In this document: one piece after another, positions 43,992 through 52,665 of the stretch
Layout: the number at the start of each line of letters is the position of its first letter
How positions within the stretch are numbered: position 1 is the first letter of the stretch
NCBI GenBank assembly: GCA_017307165.1
Contig: JAFKGK010000006.1
Span: 218,304 to 282,303 of the forward strand
Direction: 5' to 3'
Origin: Candidatus Melainabacteria bacterium
Lineage (GTDB): Bacteria > Cyanobacteriota > Vampirovibrionia > Obscuribacterales > Obscuribacteraceae
DNA: 64,000 nucleotides
Position numbers and translations under genes: made by a program
Notes under the pieces: generated by a model
Databases searched by the model: none
The model's input: the letters and a program-made list of their open reading frames with translations, nothing else
What the model was told of the DNA's origin: nothing

Positions 43992-46418
43992 ATGAAAGAC
44001 AATAAAGTCGCTCTAGCTCAAAATCTCGATGATGCCATTAGTGAGGCGACCGCTTGCATCAATGCCTTTTATCCACTGACCAATTTTATTGCATGCAACG
44101 CTCTCAAAGGCTGGGAAAACATCCCCTTTGCTGAAGCTATGCGCAAATCGAGGGAGCTCTTTGGGGCCAGAGGATTTTTAAAGCTCTCAGATTACCGGGC
44201 TATGTACGAAACAGGTAGGATTGCGCCCCAGGACCTCGAGGACGCCTTTCACCGGAGTTATAGTGATAAGCAAGAAAGGCAGCCTGGCGCATTCACTCGA
44301 CTGAGTGTTTCTGAAATGCTCGACCAAGTGCACGGTACTGATCTGGTTGAAATCATAAATAAGCAGATGATCAAATGGTGTGGTGCATATTTAGATCGCA
44401 CTCAGGCTCAGTGGCGTCCCAATACCAAAGCGCAAGGCCTTTATGCATTTTGGAAAGACCTGGCAGGACATGACTTTTCGATGTGGTTGCGCGGGGTGTG
44501 GGACTGGTCGGATTCGGTTAGTGCTTTGCCTCAGCACTCCAGTTTAGCTCTCAATGAGCTTTTGACCGAGCTCCAAATCCAAGGCGATGTTGTAAGTCAG
44601 TATCTGCAAAGACATATAGCCAAATTGCCGGGTTTCGCCAGTCACCTCAAGTGGCTAGAGGCAGAACAGATGCAAAAAGGCATCATGCGGGATTTTCTTG
44701 CCATAAGGCTGCATTACGAAATAATGCTGGCAAATGCCGTATGTAAAAAACTCTACAAGAGTAGTGATCTTGCATGTGTTCTGTCGCTACTCGAGACAAA
44801 AATAGCGTCAATGGGCAACGCAGATCTGAGTGATCATGATGATTATGAACCGGTTTGGCAAGAAGCCTACGAACTAAATTATCGCAACCGGCTTTTGTCT
44901 GCGCTTGACACAAAATTGACAGTGACAAACGATAACGCGGCCTGTCAATTGGTTTTTTGTATTGATGTGCGCTCTGAACCAATGCGCAGAAAACTGGAGC
45001 AGCTTGGCCCATACTCGACCTATGGTTTTGCTGGATTTTTTGGCATGGCCATGCGCCTCACCGAAATAGGAAGCGCTTTGCCGATTGACCTCTGTCCTGT
45101 ATTGATCAAGCCTCAAAAGCAGGTCGTCGAGACAGCCGCTGCTAACACAATCGCCAAGAGGATTAGCTGGCAAGCCTTAAAAGTTGGTGCACTACAATTG
45201 AAAAAGAAGCTCAAGTGCAACCTGGCTGGCGCTTTTGGATTAGTAGAGTTGCTTGGTCTTTGCTCTGCGGTGCCGCTCATTGCCAAAACATTTTCTCCAT
45301 TGATGTCAAAAAGCTATTGGCGACAGATCGAACGATCGATTACAGAACCGCTTGATTCAAACCTAGATTTGTCCGCTTTTTCATTAGATGACAAAGTCTC
45401 TATGGCAGCAGGGGCAATCGCAGGAATCGGCCTGGCGCAATTTGGCAAAGTCGTCGTGCTGTGTGGCCACAAAAGCTCATCGACAAATAATCCATTTGCT
45501 TCTTCGCTTGATTGTGGGGCTTGTGGTGGAAATGGTGGTGGATATAGCGCGAGGTTGGCGGCGCAAATATTAAATGATAAAGCAGTGCGTGAGCAACTAT
45601 CTCTAAAAGGCATCAATGTGCCGTCTGATTGTGTTTTTATCGCAGCAGAGCACAACACCACGACCGACGAGTTTGTATTTTTTGATGCTGAAGAGCTTAC
45701 AGAGATGCAAGTTGCTATCGTTAGCAAGCTCAAAAACGATTTGCTGGTCGCTGGCAGATCTCTGGCCATGGAACGTGCACAGACACTACCTGAGAGCGCT
45801 CTCGATATCCTCAATGATCCGGCTCAACGAGCATGCGATTGGGCACAGATAGCTCCTGAGTGGGGACTTGCAGGCAATGCAGCGTTTATTGCGGGTCCAA
45901 GACAGCTCACCAAGTCGACAGACTTAAATGGACGTGTTTTTCTGCATTCTTACGAATACACTATGGACAAAGACGATAAAGTGCTCGAGTTGATCATGAC
46001 TGCACCATTGGTAGTGGCGCAGTGGATCAATATGCAATATTATCTTTCTACGGTCGACAACTCCGTATTTGGCAGTGGTAGCAAGGTTGTGCACAATGTC
46101 ATCGGTGACTTTGGGGTCATGCAAGGCGCCGCCAGCGATTTGCGTATCGGTTTGCCCCTGCAGTCCATAAAAAACGATGACCAGTATAGGCACGAACCAT
46201 TGCGGTTGTTGTCCATTTTGCGGGCCCCTCTTGCTTCGATCGACAGAGTCCTGGCCAAACATGCCCAGGTGCGGCAGCTTGTTGCTAATCGGTGGATAAG
46301 ACTGGTATCACTCAATCCTGCAGACAATAGATTTTATGAAGCCGACGACTGCGGCAAATGGCGTCAGATTGAGCTCAACCCGCATATTTTGTCCCCCTCC
46401 CCTGTGGCTCATTGCTGA
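43992..46418 (+). CDS. dabA: DabA (DUF2309) zinc subunit of the inorganic carbon transporter
   Basis: 808 aa, soluble, full length. Zinc-site residues match those known for DabA: C323 and D325 in FCIDVRSE, H493 in LCGHKSS, and C508 in SLDCGACGG, in the same spacing as in Halothiobacillus DabA. This beta-carbonic-anhydrase-like site hydrates CO2 to bicarbonate and, with DabB, accumulates it in the cytoplasm. As no carbon fixation genes are seen, its role may be anaplerotic carboxylation in a heterotroph. The last 10 bp overlap the convergent gene. Confidence 0.95.
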   Translation: MKDNKVALAQNLDDAISEATACINAFYPLTNFIACNALKGWENIPFAEAMRKSRELFGARGFLKLSDYRAMYETGRIAPQDLEDAFHRSYSDKQERQPGAFTRLSVSEMLDQVHGTDLVEIINKQMIKWCGAYLDRTQAQWRPNTKAQGLYAFWKDLAGHDFSMWLRGVWDWSDSVSALPQHSSLALNELLTELQIQGDVVSQYLQRHIAKLPGFASHLKWLEAEQMQKGIMRDFLAIRLHYEIMLANAVCKKLYKSSDLACVLSLLETKIASMGNADLSDHDDYEPVWQEAYELNYRNRLLSALDTKLTVTNDNAACQLVFCIDVRSEPMRRKLEQLGPYSTYGFAGFFGMAMRLTEIGSALPIDLCPVLIKPQKQVVETAAANTIAKRISWQALKVGALQLKKKLKCNLAGAFGLVELLGLCSAVPLIAKTFSPLMSKSYWRQIERSITEPLDSNLDLSAFSLDDKVSMAAGAIAGIGLAQFGKVVVLCGHKSSSTNNPFASSLDCGACGGNGGGYSARLAAQILNDKAVREQLSLKGINVPSDCVFIAAEHNTTTDEFVFFDAEELTEMQVAIVSKLKNDLLVAGRSLAMERAQTLPESALDILNDPAQRACDWAQIAPEWGLAGNAAFIAGPRQLTKSTDLNGRVFLHSYEYTMDKDDKVLELIMTAPLVVAQWINMQYYLSTVDNSVFGSGSKVVHNVIGDFGVMQGAASDLRIGLPLQSIKNDDQYRHEPLRLLSILRAPLASIDRVLAKHAQVRQLVANRWIRLVSLNPADNRFYEADDCGKWRQIELNPHILSPSPVAHC

Positions 46419-47269
46419 GCTGAGGGCATTCGGCGACGGCCTATCTCTCGATGATAGTCAACAAGCTGCTTATGTACTGGATGCGCTGGCGGCAGGTCAA
46501 ACCTCTCCCATCCGCCATTTTGTAAGACGATTGGCAAGCCATGCAGAGGCCGTGGATTATCGCAAGCCATCAAACCAAGTTTGAGCAAGTCAATCAGTCC
46601 ATTCACATCTTCCGCCCCTGTGACAAAGATTGTTTCTTTGCTGCCGATGATTGCTACCGGATCTCCATTCATTTCCAATAAACCAAATAGATCAGTCAGC
46701 ATCAACCGCGATGAGTCATAGGTGTCGCACCAACCGCCAATGTATACTCCAGGGGCGATCATCATAAATTCGGCTTCTTGTGTGATGCCAAGCAAATTGC
46801 TCATGGCGAGGGCGTTTAGCTCCTCCATTGTCCTGCCCCAAGCAGCTATATTTTTGTTGTCGGGGATGGTGGTGAAATCCTGGTGATCAACGCACAGAAC
46901 TGTAGAGTGGTCCCAGCAATAGGGTGTGACCGTAAAATTTTCTTGGCCCATGCTGTAAAAGAGCGACGCGAAGGAGCTATTTGGACGTAAAGATGGGAGC
47001 AGCCGGCTTTTAACGTATTCAAAGTCAGAGTCGAGCTCCTGGTCAAGTGAAAAATAACTGGCCCATCTATTTAGCATTTGGCCATGATCTTGTGGATCAG
47101 CCTCTAGATAATCATGGTAGATGTTGTCTAACACCAAAGTGCCCATATTTTTGCTGTCTCGATAGCAAGATATGGAGTTATCATCGCGATCGTGGCACAC
47201 ATCTACAGAACTGCCCAAATTTGATTTTAAGTATTCAAAAACCATTTCTGCAAAATCGGACCTGTTCAT
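46409..47269 (-). CDS. DUF1444-like protein
   Basis: About 286 aa from the ATG at 47269 (GAGAG 5 nt upstream; an in-frame ATG at 47287 also possible). The layout of an N-terminal domain with YLKSNLGSSVDV, LVLDNIYHDYLEADPQDH, and RTMEELNALAMSNLLG is that of the DUF1444 (YtpQ-like) family. Cytoplasmic, role unknown. Convergent with dabA, with 10 bp overlap of the ends, and divergent from the pseudo-receiver gene. Confidence 0.7.
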   Translation of the reverse strand: MNRSDFAEMVFEYLKSNLGSSVDVCHDRDDNSISCYRDSKNMGTLVLDNIYHDYLEADPQDHGQMLNRWASYFSLDQELDSDFEYVKSRLLPSLRPNSSFASLFYSMGQENFTVTPYCWDHSTVLCVDHQDFTTIPDNKNIAAWGRTMEELNALAMSNLLGITQEAEFMMIAPGVYIGGWCDTYDSSRLMLTDLFGLLEMNGDPVAIIGSKETIFVTGAEDVNGLIDLLKLGLMACDNPRPLHGLPIVLQNGGWERFDLPPAHPVHKQLVDYHREIGRRRMPSAQQ

Positions 47270-47353
47270 TTGCACTCTCGCCTGCATGTGATAACTTGAA
47301 TGATATCGTACTCATCCGTTAGACAGATTGTCGTTCAGAAACCGCCGTCTCGC

Positions 47354-47734
47354 ATGCACATCTTGATTGCCGAAGAACTCACCACGATACCGACTCTGCT
47401 CGACGCCCTCGAGTCCTATGAGACGGCCGTTGCCACGACCATCAAGGACGCCAAGGCGCTACTTAGTGACCATGCATTCGACTTGGCCATCGTTGGATTT
47501 CATTTTGATGAGTCGCGCGCTATTGAGCTCATATCTTGGATGAAAAGCAATGCGGTAAATGTGCCAATCATTTTGGTACAAATGTCACCCTCCGATCTAG
47601 AACGCCCGTTCGATAAGACTGGTGCGTCGTTGGTCAAGGGAGGGGCTATTTGCCGATTTCTCAATCTAGAGCGTGCTCCTGAGTGGCAAGAGATCCTCAA
47701 AGCGGCCATACGCGAGTGTGGCAAACACGGTTGA
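47354..47734 (+). CDS. degenerate receiver-like protein (pseudo-receiver B)
   Basis: 126 aa from the ATG at 47354 (frame open to 47300). Clear paralog of the protein at 23255: MHIL-I/V-A start, IVG-F/V-HFDESRA-x-ELI-x-W, then C-x-x-L-x-LE. Phospho-acceptor position is G48 and the acidic pair is E-E rather than D-D. It should not be phosphorylated like a normal receiver. A third relative follows after 99 bp on the same strand. Confidence 0.75.
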   Translation: MHILIAEELTTIPTLLDALESYETAVATTIKDAKALLSDHAFDLAIVGFHFDESRAIELISWMKSNAVNVPIILVQMSPSDLERPFDKTGASLVKGGAICRFLNLERAPEWQEILKAAIRECGKHG

Positions 47735-47787
47735 GTTTTGTTAAGCAGTCTTATGGCGGTTTTAACCCTTTCACGCATTTGATTGCC

Positions 47788-47812
47788 AACATGACCCTAA
47801 AATGGTCATGTT
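47788..47812 (+). promoter_or_regulatory. 9-bp inverted repeat between two pseudo-receiver genes
   Basis: AACATGACC (47788-47796) and GGTCATGTT (47804-47812) form a perfect stem with a 7-nt loop, in the 99-bp gap between the pseudo-receivers. There is no U-tract. It may be a transcription attenuator or an operator of the second gene. Confidence 0.35.
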
Positions 47813-47833
47813 AAGCGATTTGGCATTTGGTTA

Positions 47834-48262
47834 GTGAAGCGCAGCAAGATACTCATACTCGATGACGAGCGGGATGGCATCCAGCATCTGCATGATGCTC
47901 TAAGTCTCAAGCACGACCTCGTCTGGGGACGTAAGATCAGCGATGCTATCCAGCTATTGGATAATCCCGACAGCAATTTTGACCTCATCATTTGTGGGAT
48001 ACATTTGTTGCACGAAAGCATGTTCGACTTTTTGCGACAGGTCAGATCTCAGGCGGCCAACAAGCAAGTGCCTTTTATTTGTTTTCGCATCGCAAGTACG
48101 CAGTTTGCCGAAAACATGGATAAAAACATACAAAAGAGCGCCAAGCTGCTGGGTGCCAACGGCTATGTAATCATCGAAGACACGGAGGATCCAGTGACTC
48201 TGCTTAAAACGGTAGAGTCAAAGATAGGGACTCTCGTACCAGAACTCAAAGCACAAAAATGA
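47834..48262 (+). CDS. degenerate receiver-like protein (pseudo-receiver C)
   Basis: 142 aa, starts at GTG. N-terminal ILILDDERDG keeps the acidic pair (D10-D11), but the phospho-acceptor position is G55 in FDLIICGIHLLHES, the same Gly-x-His-x3-E-S pattern as the other two. Beta-4 ends in CFRIAS and the beta-5 lysine is absent. Further from A and B than these are from one another. Convergent with the SGNH gene. Confidence 0.72.
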   Translation: MKRSKILILDDERDGIQHLHDALSLKHDLVWGRKISDAIQLLDNPDSNFDLIICGIHLLHESMFDFLRQVRSQAANKQVPFICFRIASTQFAENMDKNIQKSAKLLGANGYVIIEDTEDPVTLLKTVESKIGTLVPELKAQK

Positions 48263-48278
48263 TTGCTGTCTAAATCCG

Positions 48279-49484
48279 CTAGTTTTTCATCAGATCCACG
48301 ATATTGCTAGCTAGTAGATCAATCAGTTTGTGCCCACCAAAGACATTGAGGTGTACAGGGTCTTTGTAGCAACTGCGATCAAACTCTTTGCGATTTTGGA
48401 GATTGATAAATTTTGCACCATATTTGGTGCTGGTCTTTTGCAAGTCATCTAGATATGTTAGGTAAAAATCTTGAGGCAGTAGTGACACATTGCCAGCAGC
48501 CAGAGGCATATTGACCAACATGACTTTGATGCCTCGCTGTTTGGTTATGGCAAGGAGTGCTTGTAGCGCATGCATCTGGCGGTTGTAGCGTGGTTTGTCG
48601 ATATACCAATATCTGATCGAGTATTGCAACAAGCCCTGCCGCCAGGCTTCTGTATCGTCTTGGGCATCCATCAATGCTTTTTGCATCCTGATCTGGCTGG
48701 CGATAGCTTCGGCCTTGAGCGTCTTGTCTTTGCGGACAGCTTCGACAAATTTTTTCTTTAATGGTCTGAGTATGTCTTCCCTGGTGGAGCTTTCATTTGT
48801 CGCGTCAAACGGATCTTGCTTTGTAGCTACGGGAGTAGTAACTGCATTTTGAGGGCGGTTAAACATTTGCGCCAATTTTTCCTGTACCGCCTTGCGCGCA
48901 TCAAAATAAGGCAGAGCCTTGCTTGCCAGTACCTGCAACCATTGCCATCCACTCTCTGCAAATACATTGTAATAGCGCAAGCAATCGGCGAGATTTGCAA
49001 GCATATTAAACTCTTCGGTATTAGTCTCTGAAGGCAGCGTGTGGTCGAGAAAATCTCTCGGAGCTATGCCGTACACCAGCACCTTGGGCTTGTTTTTATC
49101 TTTGAGAAAATCGTTGACTATCAGCATCGCATCGCTGACCATCTCACCATCACGAGCAAAGTTGTATACCTTCTGCTCGCCATCGATTTTATCTATTGCT
49201 TTTTCGAGTGCGATAGATTTATTGTAATTTTCGTAGACCAAGCTCAGAGCTGGTCGCAGGTCGCAATAATAAAATGGTCCCCGCATGACAGATGAGCCCA
49301 GCAGCACGATGTCAGCCGGCCTGCCACCATATATAAGGTCGTCCCCTATGCGATTTTGTTTTGTCAATGCATAGGTCAAGGTTTTATTGCCAAGTGCGCC
49401 CAACACAACCGTATTGATCACCGCAAAAATGGCCAAGGACGCCATTGCTGGTGATTTCCAAAGATTGTAATCAGGTAGGCGCAT
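48279..49484 (-). CDS. SGNH/DltD-like membrane-anchored protein
   Basis: About 401 aa from the ATG at 49484 (a TTG lies 2 codons earlier). One N-terminal membrane segment (about 13-32), then an extracytoplasmic SGNH-like fold: GSS at 63-65 (nucleophile S64 or S65), GIAPRDFLDH near 145-155, and the C-terminal D375-x2-H378 (DPVHLN). These are transferases or esterases acting on acyl groups of envelope polymers. The APRDFLDH motif recurs in the truncated protein at 63194. Confidence 0.8.
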   Translation of the reverse strand: MRLPDYNLWKSPAMASLAIFAVINTVVLGALGNKTLTYALTKQNRIGDDLIYGGRPADIVLLGSSVMRGPFYYCDLRPALSLVYENYNKSIALEKAIDKIDGEQKVYNFARDGEMVSDAMLIVNDFLKDKNKPKVLVYGIAPRDFLDHTLPSETNTEEFNMLANLADCLRYYNVFAESGWQWLQVLASKALPYFDARKAVQEKLAQMFNRPQNAVTTPVATKQDPFDATNESSTREDILRPLKKKFVEAVRKDKTLKAEAIASQIRMQKALMDAQDDTEAWRQGLLQYSIRYWYIDKPRYNRQMHALQALLAITKQRGIKVMLVNMPLAAGNVSLLPQDFYLTYLDDLQKTSTKYGAKFINLQNRKEFDRSCYKDPVHLNVFGGHKLIDLLASNIVDLMKN

Positions 49485-49707
49485 TGTCAAAAAGCCCTAT
49501 GTGTATGGTTTTCGACGTAGTAACCAGATGGTCAACAGTTTAACGATAACAGATCAGTACGGCGAAACTCGCTATATGGGCCAGTTTTTACATAGCGGCT
49601 TAGATTGGATTGTTGGATATTTACAAACCGCTCACATTTTGTTGGGCGTTCAAATATTTGCTTTACGCTCTGGCGGTTTAATCAAACAGTCTCCACTGGG
49701 ATTATCG

Positions 49708-50757
49708 ATGCAAAAGATTTTTGTGCTGATTGTGATCCTCGCTGCGATTTCTTTTAGCGAGTACTCCAATCATTTAGATCCACCTTATGATGAAAGATTT
49801 GACCCGAGCCGATTTTTGACTCAGTTGGCTTTAGAAGATAGGCAAATTGATATACCTGAGGCTGGTGCCACAGTCACCGAGCGCCTCAATGCATTTATAT
49901 GCAGGGATGCGCCTGTCGATCTCGATGCATCTATCTATAATCAGGGTATCGATGAGATATCCGATAACGGCAAAACCATCAAATTTTTACGCCAAGACAT
50001 CAAGTTCAATTCACAAAAATTTCTTTGTGTCTCCGCACATTTGCTCAAGCCTCTTTATGACTCCCGGCAAATCTTTAAACCATCTTGTGTGATGTGGTTG
50101 AGTAGTCATGGGGGTGGCGAAGAAATGCCTCTGAAATTGCTAAAGTTGGGTTGTGCGGTGCTGGTCGTAGATCAAGTGGGAACGGGGATCAGGCAGACTA
50201 AAGCCGAGTTTGAAAAGCATCCTTTTGGTTCGGAGACCGATGCCCTCGCAAAAAACCTGGCTTATCTCAACGAGAGCATAATCGCGCTGCGAGTAAAAGA
50301 CGCTCAAGCCGCGATCGATTACCTGTACACGAGGGATGATCTCGACATTAGTGATCTGACAGTCGCTGGCTTTGATGCAGGTGGCATGACTGCCTTTTTG
50401 ACTGCGGCAGTGGATGGCCGTGTGCGTAACACGATGGTATCTGGAGCGTTTTGCGATAGTCCAGCATTGCCACCAGGGCTTTCGATGGCGCAGATTGCAC
50501 AAAATATCGCACCACGCAATCTTTGGATCGAGGTAGGCAATAAGGATGAGACTTTACCATTGAGCTGCGTATTTACTATGGCTCGTGAGGTGCAGCGTAT
50601 ATATGACGATAAGAGTGCTGAGACGGCATTCAATTTTTCGACCTTTGTCGGGGGGCATCAGTGCAATGGCGGTCCCTTTGTAGATTGGCTTTCCACTCAG
50701 CTCTTGCGATCAGGGCCTCAACGCCAGCTGCAAGTAGCCGGCAAGCCCAAAGTGTAG
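49708..50757 (+). CDS. acetyl-esterase-like alpha/beta hydrolase with Asp at the nucleophile
   Basis: About 349 aa from the ATG at 49708, which gives a signal-like segment (MQKIFVLIVILAAISF); the frame is open to 49501. The fold matches xylan-acetylesterase/dienelactone-like hydrolases: LSSHGGGEEMPL, then VAGFDAGGM with D223 in place of the usual serine of G-x-S-x-G, and H317 in GGHQCNGG. An Asp nucleophile occurs in other alpha/beta hydrolases, but the family normally has Ser, so activity is uncertain. The 3' end overlaps the convergent membrane protein gene by 40 bp. Confidence 0.72.
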   Translation: MQKIFVLIVILAAISFSEYSNHLDPPYDERFDPSRFLTQLALEDRQIDIPEAGATVTERLNAFICRDAPVDLDASIYNQGIDEISDNGKTIKFLRQDIKFNSQKFLCVSAHLLKPLYDSRQIFKPSCVMWLSSHGGGEEMPLKLLKLGCAVLVVDQVGTGIRQTKAEFEKHPFGSETDALAKNLAYLNESIIALRVKDAQAAIDYLYTRDDLDISDLTVAGFDAGGMTAFLTAAVDGRVRNTMVSGAFCDSPALPPGLSMAQIAQNIAPRNLWIEVGNKDETLPLSCVFTMAREVQRIYDDKSAETAFNFSTFVGGHQCNGGPFVDWLSTQLLRSGPQRQLQVAGKPKV

Positions 50758-52664
50758 ATAGGAACAGGCATCATGCTCTCAGCTTGGTTGGTCTTACCTT
50801 TAGTTCTATTGCTCCTTGCTACTATCGCTGCAGTTGGGCGAGGAGTATTTTGGTTATGTGCATTTGTCTGGCCTAAGGATTTTGATATGGATACCTGGCA
50901 TGGTGGGCGCATATCGAGACCATCCGATGAGGACTCCAAGTGAGAAAGAGATCGGTAAATTATTGCAGGGAGATATTGATAGTTGTTATTGGGATCAATG
51001 GTCTTTAGTCTGATTGCAATTGGCCGAGAAAATTTGATTTTGATTGCGCCGCTCGTCTGCGGTGAGATCGGGAGACGGTACCATTCCCATAGATCATCTC
51101 TGGTGATACCCTTGGCCTGGCACGTGCAATCGATCATGTCCAACACCACATTTTTGTAGGGGAAATTTGCGCTTTCTATATAGCGCAAATTGCTCATAGG
51201 AAATGTCTGAGTTTTTTGCTCCTTGGCTAAGACGCAAGGGCTTATTGTGAGCATGACATCGCTTATATTTTTGCTGTCGATCAGATAATCCTCTGTGACT
51301 GAGCCACTCTGAGGCCTGATGGTTAAATCGATCTCGGAGATAGTGGTGGTGGTCAAATCAGTGTATGGATCTTTGCCGGACGACCAGAGCAAAAAAAATG
51401 CTAGAGCAATGACCAGGCTCACCCATATTATTTTATGAGATGGCCCCTGTTTGATTATGTTGTTTATCGCATATAGCCCCGCGATAATTAAAAGAGGATA
51501 TGCCGAAAAAAAGTATCTGGGCTGAGATTCGAATGGTACAAAAATCAGATGATTGGCGGCCATTAGGAACACACTCAATAACATCAGGGATTTTGCGCTG
51601 ATAAATCTTTGCAGTCGAATGCGTTGCCCTGTGTAAATTATCCCGATAAGGCCGATTGCCATATAAATAACATGCTGGATTTTGGGGATCAAATCAAATC
51701 GCCACCAGCTCAGTCGCCGCGCCGATATCCAGGGCGTATCTATTTCTCTGATTATTTTGCGTGCTGTCATTTGAGCAAATGATAAGGGGTGATCCTTGAT
51801 TGTGACAGCTAAGGTCGTAATCGGCTTTTGAAAACCATATTGCTGCGTGATGAATGGCATGGGTTTGCATTCCCAAGCGTCCACTTGTAAGTCGCAACCA
51901 ATTGACATATTCATACACGGATCCCGGGATGGCAATGGCTCAAATCGGCCGCACAGGCTTAGCAAGGCCAAGCCAAACAGCAAGGCGAGCGTTGAGGCGC
52001 TAATAGCTATGGTGCTCAATATGCTTATACACTTTTGATGATTGCTATTGGTTTGCCACACGGCTAAGGCTATCAGGATCGTGAGGCCGGGGAGGAGAGC
52101 TGTTTTGATCATGGCGATCAAACCTATGGCAAGTCCAAAAAGACTCGCGTAAATCAAAGTAGATCTTTTTTTGCGCACCTGTGCAACGATCAATGCAGGC
52201 AGAGCCGTTGCTGAGGCTAAGAGAAATGCAGTTGGCAGCTCAGTGAGAAAGAGTGCAGATGCAGTGTGCGCAGGAAGATATGCAAGAGTGGAAAATGCTC
52301 CTGTCAAAGCCACTTTTGTAGATCGAGTAAGAGAAAAAAGGGTCAGATAGATGACGCAGGCCGTTCCGCTTAAAAACATTGCTTCTATCGCCAGATCAAT
52401 ACAGAGAGGCGATGCTGGTAGCAGCGTGATCCCGATACCGCTCAATATCGGCATTAAGGGTCCGTTTAAACGCAAAGTCTCTGCTGCGAGGGCTTTTGCT
52501 ACAGCTGCATCAGTCGCCAATGCGTCAAATATAGGTTTGGCGCATAGCTGGTAATGGCCGGCATCAAATATTTGCCAGTCTTGAGGAGATCGTGGCCCAA
52601 TAACTTGAGTCATCAGCACGGCACAAGCCAATGCCACGATGATAAGCAGGTGAGTGATCTTCAC
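50718..52664 (-). CDS. GT-C-like membrane protein, possible glycosyltransferase
   Basis: About 648 aa from a GTG at 52664, which overlaps the upstream GT2 stop (TGATGTG); a longer frame starts at 52706. About 11 membrane segments in the first 430 residues (FLTELPTAFLLAS and NGPLMPILSGIG are shared with the protein at 56633), then a soluble C-terminal domain. The layout is that of polyprenyl-phosphate-sugar-using GT-C/ArnT-like enzymes, with an early acidic loop (QIFDAGHY). Follows the GT2 in the same unit, which could make the lipid-linked sugar. Confidence 0.7.
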   Translation of the reverse strand: MKITHLLIIVALACAVLMTQVIGPRSPQDWQIFDAGHYQLCAKPIFDALATDAAVAKALAAETLRLNGPLMPILSGIGITLLPASPLCIDLAIEAMFLSGTACVIYLTLFSLTRSTKVALTGAFSTLAYLPAHTASALFLTELPTAFLLASATALPALIVAQVRKKRSTLIYASLFGLAIGLIAMIKTALLPGLTILIALAVWQTNSNHQKCISILSTIAISASTLALLFGLALLSLCGRFEPLPSRDPCMNMSIGCDLQVDAWECKPMPFITQQYGFQKPITTLAVTIKDHPLSFAQMTARKIIREIDTPWISARRLSWWRFDLIPKIQHVIYMAIGLIGIIYTGQRIRLQRFISAKSLMLLSVFLMAANHLIFVPFESQPRYFFSAYPLLIIAGLYAINNIIKQGPSHKIIWVSLVIALAFFLLWSSGKDPYTDLTTTTISEIDLTIRPQSGSVTEDYLIDSKNISDVMLTISPCVLAKEQKTQTFPMSNLRYIESANFPYKNVVLDMIDCTCQAKGITRDDLWEWYRLPISPQTSGAIKIKFSRPIAIRLKTIDPNNNYQYLPAIIYRSLSHLESSSDGLDMRPPCQVSISKSLGQTNAHNQNTPRPTAAIVARSNRTKGKTNQAESMMPVPIYTLGLPATCSWR

Positions 52665-52665
52665 A

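Noticed and set aside
45314..45814. 166-aa minus-strand frame opposite dabA
   Set aside because: Ser/Ala-rich shadow of dabA; the forward frame has the zinc-site residues.
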